From: Lachnospira eligens
GTDB taxonomy: Bacteria > Bacillota > Clostridia > Lachnospirales > Lachnospiraceae
Length of the DNA: 64,000 bases
Assembly (NCBI RefSeq): GCF_009680455.1
Contig: NZ_WKRD01000003.1
Location: 186,001-250,000 of the forward strand
Direction: 5' to 3'
Position 1 is the stretch's first letter; every line of letters begins with the position of its first letter. Below the pieces are notes generated by a model. The model had not been told where the DNA came from. It worked only from the letters and a program-made list of their open reading frames with translations, and searched no databases. The position numbers and the translations under genes are program-made. Shown piece by piece: positions 18,512 to 27,575 of the stretch.

Positions 18512-18652
18512 ATGAAGTTTAAGATTACCAAAGACTGGGTAAAGAATTTTTTTGTGATAACTATATTAATGGTGGTTACATTGGGACCTACAGTGGATTT
18601 GGTTGGTCGAATAATTAAAACAAGAAGGGTAGTGAAGAAACAGGGATTATAA
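18512..18652 (+). CDS. Small single-span membrane protein
   Basis: A 46-residue frame between lacM and the AraC gene: a short basic N-terminus (MKFKITKDWVKNFF), one hydrophobic segment (VITILMVVTLGPTVDLVG) and a basic tail (KTRRVVKKQ). It starts 15 bp after lacM with a GGGATGAGAA ribosome-like site. No family recognised. It could be a real small protein of the operon or the stub of a longer gene. Confidence 0.4.
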   Translation: MKFKITKDWVKNFFVITILMVVTLGPTVDLVGRIIKTRRVVKKQGL

Positions 18653-18672
18653 ATAAAAGGAGTTGCTTGTAA

Positions 18673-19467
18673 GTGTTATTGGTATATGAAAATAAAAATA
18701 CGGGATTATCATCCGAGTGGAAAGAACCAGTACATGTGCCGCCGCATCTGCATGAAGCAATAGAAGTTGTGTATGTAACGGATGGAGAAGTAGAACTTGG
18801 AGTGGGGCCTGCATTGTTCCATATGGATGAAGGGGATTTTGCAATAATATTCCCTAACGTAATACATCATTATCAAGTTTTTGGGCAAAAGAAGAATAAG
18901 GTAATATATTTATATCTTGATCCAAAACTATTTCCCTCATACTATAAAGAACTTCAGAATTACAGTCCTGAAAATCCAGTTGTGAAAAAAAGAAAAGTGC
19001 ATCCGGATGTAGTAAATGCTATAAAATATTTGGCAGAAATAACAGATGGCAATCCAATGCTGATAAAGGCATATGCACAGATGATTTTAGCACATGTTTT
19101 CACAACAATGCCATTGATTAATAAAAGTGCAGTAGGAAGAGACGATCTTATTTACAATGCGGTGGAATATGTAGCCAAAAATTTTAGAGAAAACATCAGC
19201 CTTGAAAAAATGGCATATGAATTGTGTGTAAGCAAATATGTATTATCAAGAATGTTTGCGAAGACATTTCATTGTAATTTTAGTAAATATGTGAATGGAG
19301 TCCGGTTAAATTATGCAGTTGCAGAACTTGAAAACACGATGGATTCTATAACAAACATATGTCTTGATTGCGGATTTGAAAGTCAAAGAACTTTTAACCG
19401 TGTATTTAAGGATAGATATAAAATTACACCTAGAGAATATAGAAAAAGGATGGAACATGATAAATAA
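18673..19467 (+). CDS. AraC-family transcriptional regulator
   Basis: 264 residues from a GTG start with AAAAGGAG 11 bp upstream. An N-terminal cupin sensor (PPHLHEAIEVVYVTDGEVEL, then MDEGDFAIIFPNVIHHY) is followed by a C-terminal double helix-turn-helix (ISLEKMAYELCVSKYVLSRM and DSITNICLDCGFESQRTFNR). AraC regulators of this layout sense a sugar and usually activate. It is the last gene of the lac operon, so it most likely controls lac and possibly gal expression. Confidence 0.85.
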   Translation: MLLVYENKNTGLSSEWKEPVHVPPHLHEAIEVVYVTDGEVELGVGPALFHMDEGDFAIIFPNVIHHYQVFGQKKNKVIYLYLDPKLFPSYYKELQNYSPENPVVKKRKVHPDVVNAIKYLAEITDGNPMLIKAYAQMILAHVFTTMPLINKSAVGRDDLIYNAVEYVAKNFRENISLEKMAYELCVSKYVLSRMFAKTFHCNFSKYVNGVRLNYAVAELENTMDSITNICLDCGFESQRTFNRVFKDRYKITPREYRKRMEHDK

Positions 19468-19499
19468 TATTTTATATGTTGATGGCCAAATTCCCCACA

Positions 19500-19517
19500 A
19501 ATAATATGCATATTATT
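19500..19517. promoter_or_regulatory. 18-bp perfect palindrome between the two AraC genes
   Basis: AATAATATGCATATTATT. Its first 14 bases recur at 20437-20450, just upstream of the minus-strand AraC gene, so it may be a binding site; at this location it lies between convergent genes, so a role is unclear. Confidence 0.35.
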
Positions 19518-19520
19518 AGA

Positions 19521-19550
19521 AAAAGCAGAGAACCTATATTCTCTGCTTTT
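19521..19550. terminator. Bidirectional terminator between convergent AraC genes
   Basis: AAAAGCAGAGAA, six-base loop, TTCTCTGCTTTT. Perfect 12-bp stem with A and T runs on both sides; serves the plus-strand lac/AraC operon and the minus-strand AraC gene. Confidence 0.85.
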
Positions 19551-19552
19551 AG

Positions 19553-20407
19553 TTATATGTTTTTTCTGTATTCAGATGGTGATAAACCTTTTAACTTTTG
19601 AAATATTCGGCTGAAATACAGAGGGTTTTCATAGCCCACAATCCTGGCAATTTCGTTAATGTTATATTGAGGATTCTGCAGAAGTGCTTCTGCATTGTAT
19701 ATTCTTTTACGCATAATAAATTGTTTAGGTGTAATACCAGTATATAAGCGGAAATTACGAATGAACCAGCTTGTACTTATATTATTTTGCTCTGCATAGC
19801 TATCAATATTAATTGGTTCATTATAATGTTCACTAAAGTATGAAACAGCATTGTCTATTTCATCAGCTTTATGTGTATTATCATGAGATACAGAAGATAA
19901 AAAATTCCGATGTAGTCTTATAAAAATTTGTCGTAGATACATTTCTAGCATTTCAGGATATCCATTCTGACACATCTGCAGTTCTTTGATCATTTCACGA
20001 AACAGAATCTGATATTCAGATCCAGAACCACAGTAGAAAACTCTTTTGTCATCAGTTAATCCATAGGAACGAAGAAGATTGGTAACATTATTCCCAGTGA
20101 AATGTACCCAGTAAACTTCTACATTATCTTTTGCATAATATTCATATTTTTGAGGTTCTTTAGGTCTGTATAATACCATATGACCAGCATGAACGATGGT
20201 TTCATCTGAATCATTATTAAAATGGAAGTGGGCTTTTCCAGATGCGATAAAAAGTAATTGGAAATCCAGTCTGCCACGCGGGCGCCATGTAGGGAGTTTT
20301 GGTTTAGTATATAGCTTATAGGTACCACACATGGTTATAATTAGTTCCTTTGATTTATCTTTCCTGTCAATAGTGGAATTGTTCAAGTATGCGTTATTGG
20401 TATACAT
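19553..20407 (-). CDS. AraC-family transcriptional regulator
   Basis: 284 residues, minus strand, ribosome site AAAGGGGGC upstream. The N-terminal cupin (RPRGRLDFQLLFIASGKAHF, later HAGHMVLYRPKEPQKY) is of the AraC_binding/XylR-like type, followed by two helix-turn-helix units (INIDSYAEQNNISTSWFIRN and YNINEIARIVGYENPLYFSR) and the family end FKGLSPSEYR. It is transcribed away from galK, sharing the 460-bp intergenic region, and so is the natural candidate regulator of galKET. Confidence 0.85.
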   Translation of the reverse strand: MYTNNAYLNNSTIDRKDKSKELIITMCGTYKLYTKPKLPTWRPRGRLDFQLLFIASGKAHFHFNNDSDETIVHAGHMVLYRPKEPQKYEYYAKDNVEVYWVHFTGNNVTNLLRSYGLTDDKRVFYCGSGSEYQILFREMIKELQMCQNGYPEMLEMYLRQIFIRLHRNFLSSVSHDNTHKADEIDNAVSYFSEHYNEPINIDSYAEQNNISTSWFIRNFRLYTGITPKQFIMRKRIYNAEALLQNPQYNINEIARIVGYENPLYFSRIFQKLKGLSPSEYRKNI

Positions 20408-20872
20408 ATAAAGCCCCCTTTACGTGTAATTAAAAAATAATATGCATATATACTGTTGTAAATATAGGAAATCATTAAATACACAATGTTATTTTATCAT
20501 TTTATGCATATAATGTCTATTTACTTTAATAAAACAAGTCATAAATGAAACAAACTAATGTAATGTTATAAATTATTTGAATTATAGGCTTTGAATGAAA
20601 AATCATAATGGATTAGGAAAATAAAAATTATGCTTAACTGGGATGACTAATAATATTGTTTTGTGCATAATCTGTACAATTTATGATATGGATTTTTTGG
20701 GCTATTTTTTGTATATTATGTATAACAAGAATGCAAGGTGATTTTACGGATAATAAAGAATAACAATAGGATTAATTTCTATTAGTAAGTATAATTAGAT
20801 ATGATCGGCTGATAAAAATTATTCGTTATTATATATTATCCGATAAATGTTGATTTAAGTGGGGTGATTGAG
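20408..20872. other. Divergent promoter region between AraC gene and galK
   Basis: 465 bp, AT-rich, without a gene. It contains AATAATATGCATAT near 20437, a second ATGCATATAA near 20504, and the 27-bp element shared with the lac permease promoter at 20660-20686. Confidence 0.5.
20660..20686 (+). promoter_or_regulatory. Shared operator-like element upstream of galK
   Basis: TTTGTGCATAATCTGTACAA followed by TTTATGA; 24 of 27 positions agree with 13953-13979 upstream of the lac permease. Suggests lac and gal are controlled by one regulator. Confidence 0.5.
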
Positions 20873-22150
20873 ATGCAGACAGATATATTGATACAAAGTT
20901 TCCTAGATGGCGTGTATGATGAGAGACTTTTTGATGTGTATGCTGATAAGACGAAAATTTATTATCAAAGAGAACGCTATATCAATGCAATAAAGAAATT
21001 CGAGCAGTGCTATAAGCCGGGAGATGTGGAAATATTCAGTGCTCCGGGAAGAACTGAGATTTGTGGTAACCATACAGATCATCAGAACGGAGAGGTTTTG
21101 GCAGCCTCAGTTAATCTTGATACTATTGGGATCGTTAAAAAGACGTATGATAATGTAATCAGATTGGTTTCTGATAACTATGATGAAATCATTATCCGGC
21201 TTGATGATATATCTGTAAAGGAAAAAGAAAAGGAAACAACAAAGGCTTTGATAAAAGGTGTGGTTTCTGGATTTCTTGAGAGAAAATATGCAGTTGGAGG
21301 TTTTCAGGCATATATAACAAGTGATGTGCTGATTGGTGCGGGACTTTCATCTTCGGCAGCATTTGAAACTTTGATTGGGACAATTTTATCAGGACTTTAT
21401 AATTGTGGAACAGTTTCAGCAACAGAGATAGCCATTATTGGACAGTATGCTGAAAATGTTTATTTCGGAAAGCCTTGTGGTCTGATGGATCAGATGGCAA
21501 GTTCAATTGGTAATCTTGTACATATTGATTTTGCCAACCCAGAATACCCATATGTAGAAAAAATTGATTTTGATATGGAAAAGTATGGTTATAGGTTATG
21601 TATTACAGATACAAAAGGTTCACATGCTGATTTAACAGACGAATATGCAGCAATTCCAAAGGAAATGAAACTGGTTGCAAAATATTTTGGAAAAGAAGTG
21701 TTGCGCGACATATCTATAAATGATGTATTGGATAATATTACTGATTTAAGAAAAAAATTTGGAGACAGATGTGTCCTTAGGGCATTGCACTTTATCTATG
21801 AAAATAAAAGAGTACAAAAAGAAGTAAGTGCATTGAAAGCAGGAAATATAGGAGCATTTCTAGATGATGTGAAAGCGTCAGGCAATTCTTCTTTTAAATA
21901 TCTGCAGAATGTTTACTCAAATCAGGATATAAAAAATCAGAATGTATCTTTGGCATTATTTGTAAGCGAAATGTTTTTGGGACAAAATGGTGTATGCAGG
22001 GTACATGGAGGAGGTTTTGCTGGAACCATACAGGCGTTTGTGAAGAATGGATATGTGGAGAATTACAAATACGAAATGGATAAAATATTTGGTAAAGATT
22101 CTTGTAAAGATTTGAGAATAAGAAAATATGGTGGCATAAAAGTGTTATGA
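20873..22150 (+). CDS. galK: Galactokinase
   Basis: 425 residues from the ATG at 20873; the upstream in-frame GTG (20864) sits inside the AAGTGGGG ribosome site and is less likely. Signature SAPGRTEICGNHTDHQNGE (substrate binding) and the GHMP ATP loop GAGLSSSAAFE are both present, with a C-terminal VHGGGFAGT. The enzyme phosphorylates galactose released by LacLM. First gene of galKET (20 bp then 10 bp gaps). Confidence 0.93.
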   Translation: MQTDILIQSFLDGVYDERLFDVYADKTKIYYQRERYINAIKKFEQCYKPGDVEIFSAPGRTEICGNHTDHQNGEVLAASVNLDTIGIVKKTYDNVIRLVSDNYDEIIIRLDDISVKEKEKETTKALIKGVVSGFLERKYAVGGFQAYITSDVLIGAGLSSSAAFETLIGTILSGLYNCGTVSATEIAIIGQYAENVYFGKPCGLMDQMASSIGNLVHIDFANPEYPYVEKIDFDMEKYGYRLCITDTKGSHADLTDEYAAIPKEMKLVAKYFGKEVLRDISINDVLDNITDLRKKFGDRCVLRALHFIYENKRVQKEVSALKAGNIGAFLDDVKASGNSSFKYLQNVYSNQDIKNQNVSLALFVSEMFLGQNGVCRVHGGGFAGTIQAFVKNGYVENYKYEMDKIFGKDSCKDLRIRKYGGIKVL

Positions 22151-22170
22151 ATTAGAAAGAAGGTATTATT

Positions 22171-23154
22171 ATGAGAATCTTGGTTTTAGGCGGGGCTGGT
22201 TATATTGGTTCACACACAGTATATGAGCTGGTTGATGCAGGTTATGAAGTAATTGTAGTTGATAATTTGCTTACAGGGTTTAAAGAGGCAGTACATCCTC
22301 AGGCAAAGTTTTATGAAGGAGACATAAGGGACAAGATATTCCTTGATAATATTTTATCAAAAGAAAAGATAGATGGTGTTATTCATTTCGCTGCCAGCTC
22401 ACAAGTTGGAGAGAGTATGAAAAATCCACTGAAATACTATAATAATAATTTATGTGGAACAGAAGTGTTGCTTGAAAGTATGGTTGAGCATGGCATTGAT
22501 AAGATTGTATTTTCATCAACCGCAGCTACATATGGAGAGCCAGAAAGTATACCTATTTTGGAAACGGATCGTACACTTCCAACAAACTGTTATGGTGAAA
22601 CAAAGTTGTCAATGGAAAAAATGTTTAAATGGACATCTAAGGCGTATAACTTACGATATGTTTCACTTCGGTATTTTAACGCTTGTGGAGCACACCCGAA
22701 TGGAAAAATCGGAGAGGCACATAATCCAGAAACACATTTGATACCGCTTGTTTTGCAGGTTCCGAACGGAAAGAGAGAATACATATCTGTATTTGGAAAT
22801 GATTATGACACAAAGGATGGAACCTGTGTAAGAGATTATATCCATGTAAATGATTTAGCTCAGGCACATATCCTTGCAATGGAATACCTCTCAAAAGGCG
22901 GAGAAAGCAATATTTTTAATCTTGGTAATGGGGTAGGTTTTACAGTAAAAGAAGTTATTGAGACAGCAAGAAAGGTAACAAATCATACAATTCCTATAAG
23001 AGAAGAAGAAAGAAGAACTGGTGATCCTTCAGTGTTGATAGCATCCAGTGAAAAGGCAAGGAAAGTGCTTGGGTGGAAACCGCAGTATGCAGATCTAGAG
23101 ACGATTATTTCAACAGCATGGAAATGGCATGTAAATCATCCGGACGGATACTAG
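22171..23154 (+). CDS. galE: UDP-glucose 4-epimerase
   Basis: 327 residues. NAD-binding GGAGYIGSHT at the N-terminus and the catalytic Tyr141-x-x-x-Lys145 in CYGETKLSMEK, plus VSLRYFNACGAHP typical of GalE. Interconverts UDP-glucose and UDP-galactose in the Leloir pathway. Ribosome site GAAAGAAGG. Full family length. Confidence 0.93.
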   Translation: MRILVLGGAGYIGSHTVYELVDAGYEVIVVDNLLTGFKEAVHPQAKFYEGDIRDKIFLDNILSKEKIDGVIHFAASSQVGESMKNPLKYYNNNLCGTEVLLESMVEHGIDKIVFSSTAATYGEPESIPILETDRTLPTNCYGETKLSMEKMFKWTSKAYNLRYVSLRYFNACGAHPNGKIGEAHNPETHLIPLVLQVPNGKREYISVFGNDYDTKDGTCVRDYIHVNDLAQAHILAMEYLSKGGESNIFNLGNGVGFTVKEVIETARKVTNHTIPIREEERRTGDPSVLIASSEKARKVLGWKPQYADLETIISTAWKWHVNHPDGY

Positions 23155-23164
23155 GAGGTATAAC

Positions 23165-24646
23165 ATGAATGAACTTATTTCAGAATTAGTAGGTTACGGT
23201 ATTGAAAAAGGATTGGTTGAGGAAGACGATAAAATTTATGTGATTAACAGACTTTTAGAGTTGTTTAGACTTGACAGTTATACTCAGACGGATAAAGCAA
23301 TCAGACAGTTATCAGAAATTCTATCTGATATGACTGATTATGCAGCGGAGCATGGATTGATACCTGAAAATACAAATGTATACAGGGATTTATTTGATAC
23401 TAAAATTATGGGGATTTTAACACCTGCACCCTCTGTGGTCAGAGCAAAATTTACAGATTTGTATGTCAAAAATCCAAAAAAAGCAACCGATTTCTATTAT
23501 CAGTTCAGTCAGGATACAAATTATATACGTAAGGACAGAGTTGCAAGAGATAAAAAATGGAAAGCAGACACACAGTATGGCAAGATAGATATTACAATTA
23601 ATCTTTCTAAACCAGAAAAAGATCCACGGGACATAGCGAGAGCAGCAACTCAAGCAAAGAATGATTATCCTAAATGTTTGTTATGTGCAGAAAATGAGGG
23701 ATATGCAGGAACACTCTCACATCCGGCAAGGCAAAATCATAGAATTATTCCACTAAAGCTAGATGGACAAGATTATTATATGCAGTATTCGCCTTATGTG
23801 TATTATAACGAGCACTGTATTGTGTTTAATGCAAAACATACACCGATGAAGATTGATGAAGCTGTTTTTGTAAAGTTATTGGATTTTGTAAGACAGTTTC
23901 CACATTATACACTAGGCTCAAATGCGGATTTGCCGATAGTAGGAGGTTCAATTCTTAGCCATGATCATTTTCAGGGTGGAGCATATACTTTTGCTATGGC
24001 AGAAGCTCCATATGAGTATATGTTTGAGATTGCAGGATTTGAAGATGTGACAGCGGGGTGTGTTAAGTGGCCACTGTCAGTCATAAGATTGCAGGGAAGC
24101 AGCATTGGAAGACTTGCAAAAGTGTCTGACTATATTTTGCAAAAGTGGCGTGGGTATACGGATGAAGAGGCATTTATTTTTAGCGAAACAGATGGAGTAC
24201 CACATAATACAATTACGCCAATTGCACGTATGAATGGGAATTTATATGAAATGGATTTGGTTCTCAGAAATAATATTACGACAGAGGACAGGCCATGGGG
24301 TATGTATCATCCAGAGGAAAAACTGCATCACATTAAAAAAGAAAATATTGGATTGATAGAAGTGATGGGGCTTGCAGTACTTCCTTCCAGGCTGAAAAAA
24401 GAAATGGATATACTTGCAAAAGCTATTATTGAAGGGAAAAATATTCATGATATAGAGGAAATAAAAATTCATGCTGACTGGGTAGATGAATGGCTGGACT
24501 CTTATGATATTACAACAGAAAATATAGAGAGTATTATTCAGAAGGAAATTGCAGATTGTTTTGTGCAAGTTCTGGAATGTGCAGGTGTATATAAACGCAC
24601 AGAAAAGGGATTTGCTGCATTTAAACGGTTTTTGTCAGTACTATAA
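23165..24646 (+). CDS. galT: UTP-hexose-1-phosphate uridylyltransferase (GalT, Firmicutes type)
   Basis: 493 residues, the length of the GalT class 2 of Gram-positive bacteria rather than the ~350 of E. coli GalT. The blocks CLLCAENEGYAGTLSHPARQ, NEHCIVFNAKHTPM and GGSILSHDHFQGG are conserved in this class; the last carries the HDHFQ active-site region. Transfers UMP from UDP-glucose to galactose-1-P. Last gene of the gal operon; AGGAGGTAT ribosome site 5 bp from the start. Confidence 0.9.
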   Translation: MNELISELVGYGIEKGLVEEDDKIYVINRLLELFRLDSYTQTDKAIRQLSEILSDMTDYAAEHGLIPENTNVYRDLFDTKIMGILTPAPSVVRAKFTDLYVKNPKKATDFYYQFSQDTNYIRKDRVARDKKWKADTQYGKIDITINLSKPEKDPRDIARAATQAKNDYPKCLLCAENEGYAGTLSHPARQNHRIIPLKLDGQDYYMQYSPYVYYNEHCIVFNAKHTPMKIDEAVFVKLLDFVRQFPHYTLGSNADLPIVGGSILSHDHFQGGAYTFAMAEAPYEYMFEIAGFEDVTAGCVKWPLSVIRLQGSSIGRLAKVSDYILQKWRGYTDEEAFIFSETDGVPHNTITPIARMNGNLYEMDLVLRNNITTEDRPWGMYHPEEKLHHIKKENIGLIEVMGLAVLPSRLKKEMDILAKAIIEGKNIHDIEEIKIHADWVDEWLDSYDITTENIESIIQKEIADCFVQVLECAGVYKRTEKGFAAFKRFLSVL

Positions 24647-24779
24647 AAATCTTCACAGTGGTTTTAATAGATCACATCATAAACTTTACAGTGTAAGAAA
24701 TTCGTAAAAGTAAGCAGACAGAAAGCTGAGGAAAGTTGTAAAACTGTATTCAGATTTTATTTAGGTACTATGGATATAA

Positions 24780-25079
24780 ACATTTATTGTAACTAAAGAA
24801 GTTCCGGCATCAACAGAATTAACTGTTACACATACTGTATGTAAAAATAAAAATGATGACAGTTATTTTAAAGATAATACGATAGCTGCTGTAATAAAAA
24901 CCAATGGAGTTACATTTGAAATCACCAATACTGCCACACCTGATTTTATAAAAAATATTATAGAGAAATTTAGTACAAATATAAACAGAAATGAACACAA
25001 CCTCCAGAAATGGAGGCTTATGTTTAACAAGGTGTTCACGAAAAGAAAGATAAGAAAAATCATGAAAGAAAGGAAATAG
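24780..25079 (+). pseudogene. Possible IS66-type accessory ORF remnant in the gal-lic gap
   Basis: An open frame of ~100 codons without a start codon, ending 6 bp before the lic gene. The segment DNTIAAVIKTNGVTFEITNT followed by ATPDFIKNII resembles the C-terminal part of IS66 TnpA-like accessory proteins. A short hairpin (CCTCC-N6-GGAGG, 25001-25016) lies within it. The match is weak, and the frame may be chance; the remaining part of the gap, 24647-24780, shows nothing. Confidence 0.25.
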
Positions 25080-25085
25080 AAAATA

Positions 25086-26855
25086 ATGAACAAACAAGAA
25101 AGCGATATCTTGAATACGCTTTTATTGGAACCATTTATCAATCAAAGGATTCTGGCAGAAGTATCAGGTCATTCATTAGGAGTAGTAAACCGTTCACTAA
25201 AGGAACTTATCAAAGCTGATTATTTAGATGAATCTATACGTCCAACAGTGAAAGCAATTACAGAATTCAAACAGAAAACTCCACAGCGTGCAGTTATCCT
25301 GGCAGCGGGATTCGGTATGCGGATGGTTCCCATTAATACGGAAATGCCAAAAGGTCTTTTGAAAGTCAATGGTGAGCCATTAATTGAACGTATTATCAAG
25401 CAGCTTCATGAAGTGGGGATTAAAGAAATCTATGTGGTTGTAGGTTTCATGAAAGAAAAATATGAGTACTTGATTGATGAATATTGTGTAGAACTCGTAG
25501 TTAATGCTGATTATGCGGCAAAGAACAATTTACATTCGATCAAACTTGTAAAAGAACATTTGGAGAATGCTTATATTATTCCTTGTGATATTTGGTGTGA
25601 TCGAAATCCGTTTCATCGCCATGAATTGTATTCCTGGTATATGGTTAGTGACATGGTGGTCAATGAAAGCAATGTTCGCGTTAATCGTAAAATGGAACTG
25701 GTAACTGTGCCAGAAAGTTCTGGTGGCAATGCAATGATTGGTATCTGCTATCTGGTAAAAGAGGATGCCGATACAGTTGCGAAATGTATTGAAGAGTTAT
25801 GTAAAAATCAGCGGTATGATGGAGCATTCTGGGAGGAAGCTCTTTATAACAAGGATCGGATGATAGTACTAGCTCGCGTGGTTCATTCAGCAGATGTAGT
25901 GGAAATCAATACTTATGAGCAACTACGGGAAATCGACAGCAATTCTAATCAGTTGAAAACAGATGCAATTCAGGCGATTTGCAATGCTCTAAAAGCAAAG
26001 CCGGAAGCGGTTACGGATATTACTGTTTTGAAAAAAGGTATGACAAATCGGTCTTTTCTGTTTACTTGCAAAGGGAAAAAATATATCATGCGTATTCCGG
26101 GTGAGGGAACTGACAAGCTTATCAATCGTCGTCAGGAGGCAGCAGTTTATCAAGTTATTGAAGGAAAGCACATCTGCGATGATATTGCGTATATCAACCC
26201 ACAAAATGGCTATAAAATCACGGAATTCTTGGAAGGCGCAAGAGTATGTAATCCATTGAACTACGAAGACGTTAAGAAATGTATGATGCGGCTACATGCG
26301 TTCCATGACTTGAAATTAAAAGTAAATCATGAGTTTGATATTTTTTGGCAGACGGAGTTCTACGAAACACTGTGGGATGGAATGCCTTCTATTTATAAGG
26401 ATTATGAGAAAACAAAAGCAAATGTTTTGTCACTAAAGCCTTATATTGATGCACATGTGGGAGAAAAAGTTCTGACTCATATTGATGCAGTACCGGATAA
26501 TTTCCTTTTTGTGGAGAAGGATGGAAAAGAAGAAATCAGACTGATTGACTGGGAGTATGCAGGAATGCAGGATCCTCATGTGGACGTTGCAATGTTCTGT
26601 ATTTATTCTCTTTATAATAAACGTCAGGTTGATCAATTAATTGCAGCCTACTTTACTGAAGGCTGTAGTGATGAGATTAGAATCAAGATTTATTGTTATA
26701 TTGCAGCTTGCGGACTTTTATGGAGCAACTGGTGTGAGTATAAGAGAAATCTCGGTGTGGAGTTTGGTGAGTATTCGCTTCGACAGTACCGATATGCAAA
26801 GGATTACTATCGAATCGTTCAAGAAGAATTGAAAAAGCAAGGGGAGGAAGAGTAA
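25086..26855 (+). CDS. HTH - phosphocholine cytidylyltransferase - choline kinase fusion (LicC-LicA)
   Basis: 589 residues in three parts. Residues 1-~60 are a winged helix (ILNTLLLEPFINQRILAEVS, then VVNRSLKELIKADYL). Residues ~68-300 are a nucleotidyltransferase opening with VILAAGFGMRM and MPKGLLKVNGEPLIERII, as in LicC. Residues ~310-589 are an APH/choline kinase fold with Brenner motif His465-x-Asp467-x4-Asn472 and the Asp488 of LIDWEYAG. LicA phosphorylates choline and LicC makes CDP-choline for phosphocholine decoration of surface glycans. The HTH may allow self regulation. The next gene starts on the following codon. Base use is less AT-rich than the neighbours, suggesting transfer. 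Confidence 0.8.
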   Translation: MNKQESDILNTLLLEPFINQRILAEVSGHSLGVVNRSLKELIKADYLDESIRPTVKAITEFKQKTPQRAVILAAGFGMRMVPINTEMPKGLLKVNGEPLIERIIKQLHEVGIKEIYVVVGFMKEKYEYLIDEYCVELVVNADYAAKNNLHSIKLVKEHLENAYIIPCDIWCDRNPFHRHELYSWYMVSDMVVNESNVRVNRKMELVTVPESSGGNAMIGICYLVKEDADTVAKCIEELCKNQRYDGAFWEEALYNKDRMIVLARVVHSADVVEINTYEQLREIDSNSNQLKTDAIQAICNALKAKPEAVTDITVLKKGMTNRSFLFTCKGKKYIMRIPGEGTDKLINRRQEAAVYQVIEGKHICDDIAYINPQNGYKITEFLEGARVCNPLNYEDVKKCMMRLHAFHDLKLKVNHEFDIFWQTEFYETLWDGMPSIYKDYEKTKANVLSLKPYIDAHVGEKVLTHIDAVPDNFLFVEKDGKEEIRLIDWEYAGMQDPHVDVAMFCIYSLYNKRQVDQLIAAYFTEGCSDEIRIKIYCYIAACGLLWSNWCEYKRNLGVEFGEYSLRQYRYAKDYYRIVQEELKKQGEEE

Positions 26856-27575
26856 ATGCCAAAAGTAGAAAGAGCTATTATTATGGCAGCTGGTTTAGGA
26901 AATCGAATGCACCCAGTGACACTGTCAACACCGAAACCGATGGTTAAAGTGAATGGGGTGCGGATGATCGACACAGTCATTGATGGTCTGCATGAAAATG
27001 AAATTTATGAAATTTATGTTGTTGTCGGTTATCTTAAAGAACAGTTTGTGACACTTGAAAAGGAGTATTCTGGTGTCAGGTTGATTGAAAATCCATACTA
27101 TGATACTTGCAACAATATATCTTCCCTTTATGTAGCACGAGAGCATATTGAAAATGCGATTATTCTGGATGGTGATCAGATTATTTATAATCCTGAAATT
27201 CTTGCACCAGAATTTGAACGCTCTGGTTATAACAGTGTTTGGACAGATGGTGAAACGGATGAGTGGCTTCAGACTGTTGAGAATGGCATTGTTACGGCAT
27301 GCAGTCGGACAGGTGGAAAAGGCGGATGGCAGCTGTACAGTATTTCCCGCTGGACTGCAGAGGATGGGAAAAAACTAAAACGTCATCTCGAAATTGAGTT
27401 TGAACAAAAGAAGAATCAACAAATCTACTGGGATGATGTGGCGATGTTCTGCTACCCAAAGGAGTATCAATTGGGTATCCGTCCTATGAATAGAGATGAT
27501 ATTATAGAGGTGGATAATCTGAGTGAGCTAATTGCTCTAGATGCCAGCTATAAAAAATATGTGGAGGAAAAGTAA
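26856..27575 (+). CDS. Second LicC-like nucleotidyltransferase
   Basis: 239 residues. Opens with AIIMAAGLGNRMHPVTLSTP, the nucleotide-binding loop, then KPMVKVNGVRMIDTVIDGL, and has LDGDQIIYN, the metal-binding Asp strand in LicC proteins, and a late WDDVAMF. It is similar in plan to the middle domain of the preceding fusion, so the cluster has two cytidylyltransferase-type domains; one may act on a different alcohol or sugar phosphate. Starts directly after the previous stop and ends directly before the next start, so this is a tight operon. Confidence 0.75.
   Translation: MPKVERAIIMAAGLGNRMHPVTLSTPKPMVKVNGVRMIDTVIDGLHENEIYEIYVVVGYLKEQFVTLEKEYSGVRLIENPYYDTCNNISSLYVAREHIENAIILDGDQIIYNPEILAPEFERSGYNSVWTDGETDEWLQTVENGIVTACSRTGGKGGWQLYSISRWTAEDGKKLKRHLEIEFEQKKNQQIYWDDVAMFCYPKEYQLGIRPMNRDDIIEVDNLSELIALDASYKKYVEEK

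Noticed and set aside
20864..20872. GTG start for galK
   Set aside because: It overlaps the AAGTGGGG ribosome site that serves the ATG at 20873, which gives the usual N-terminus.
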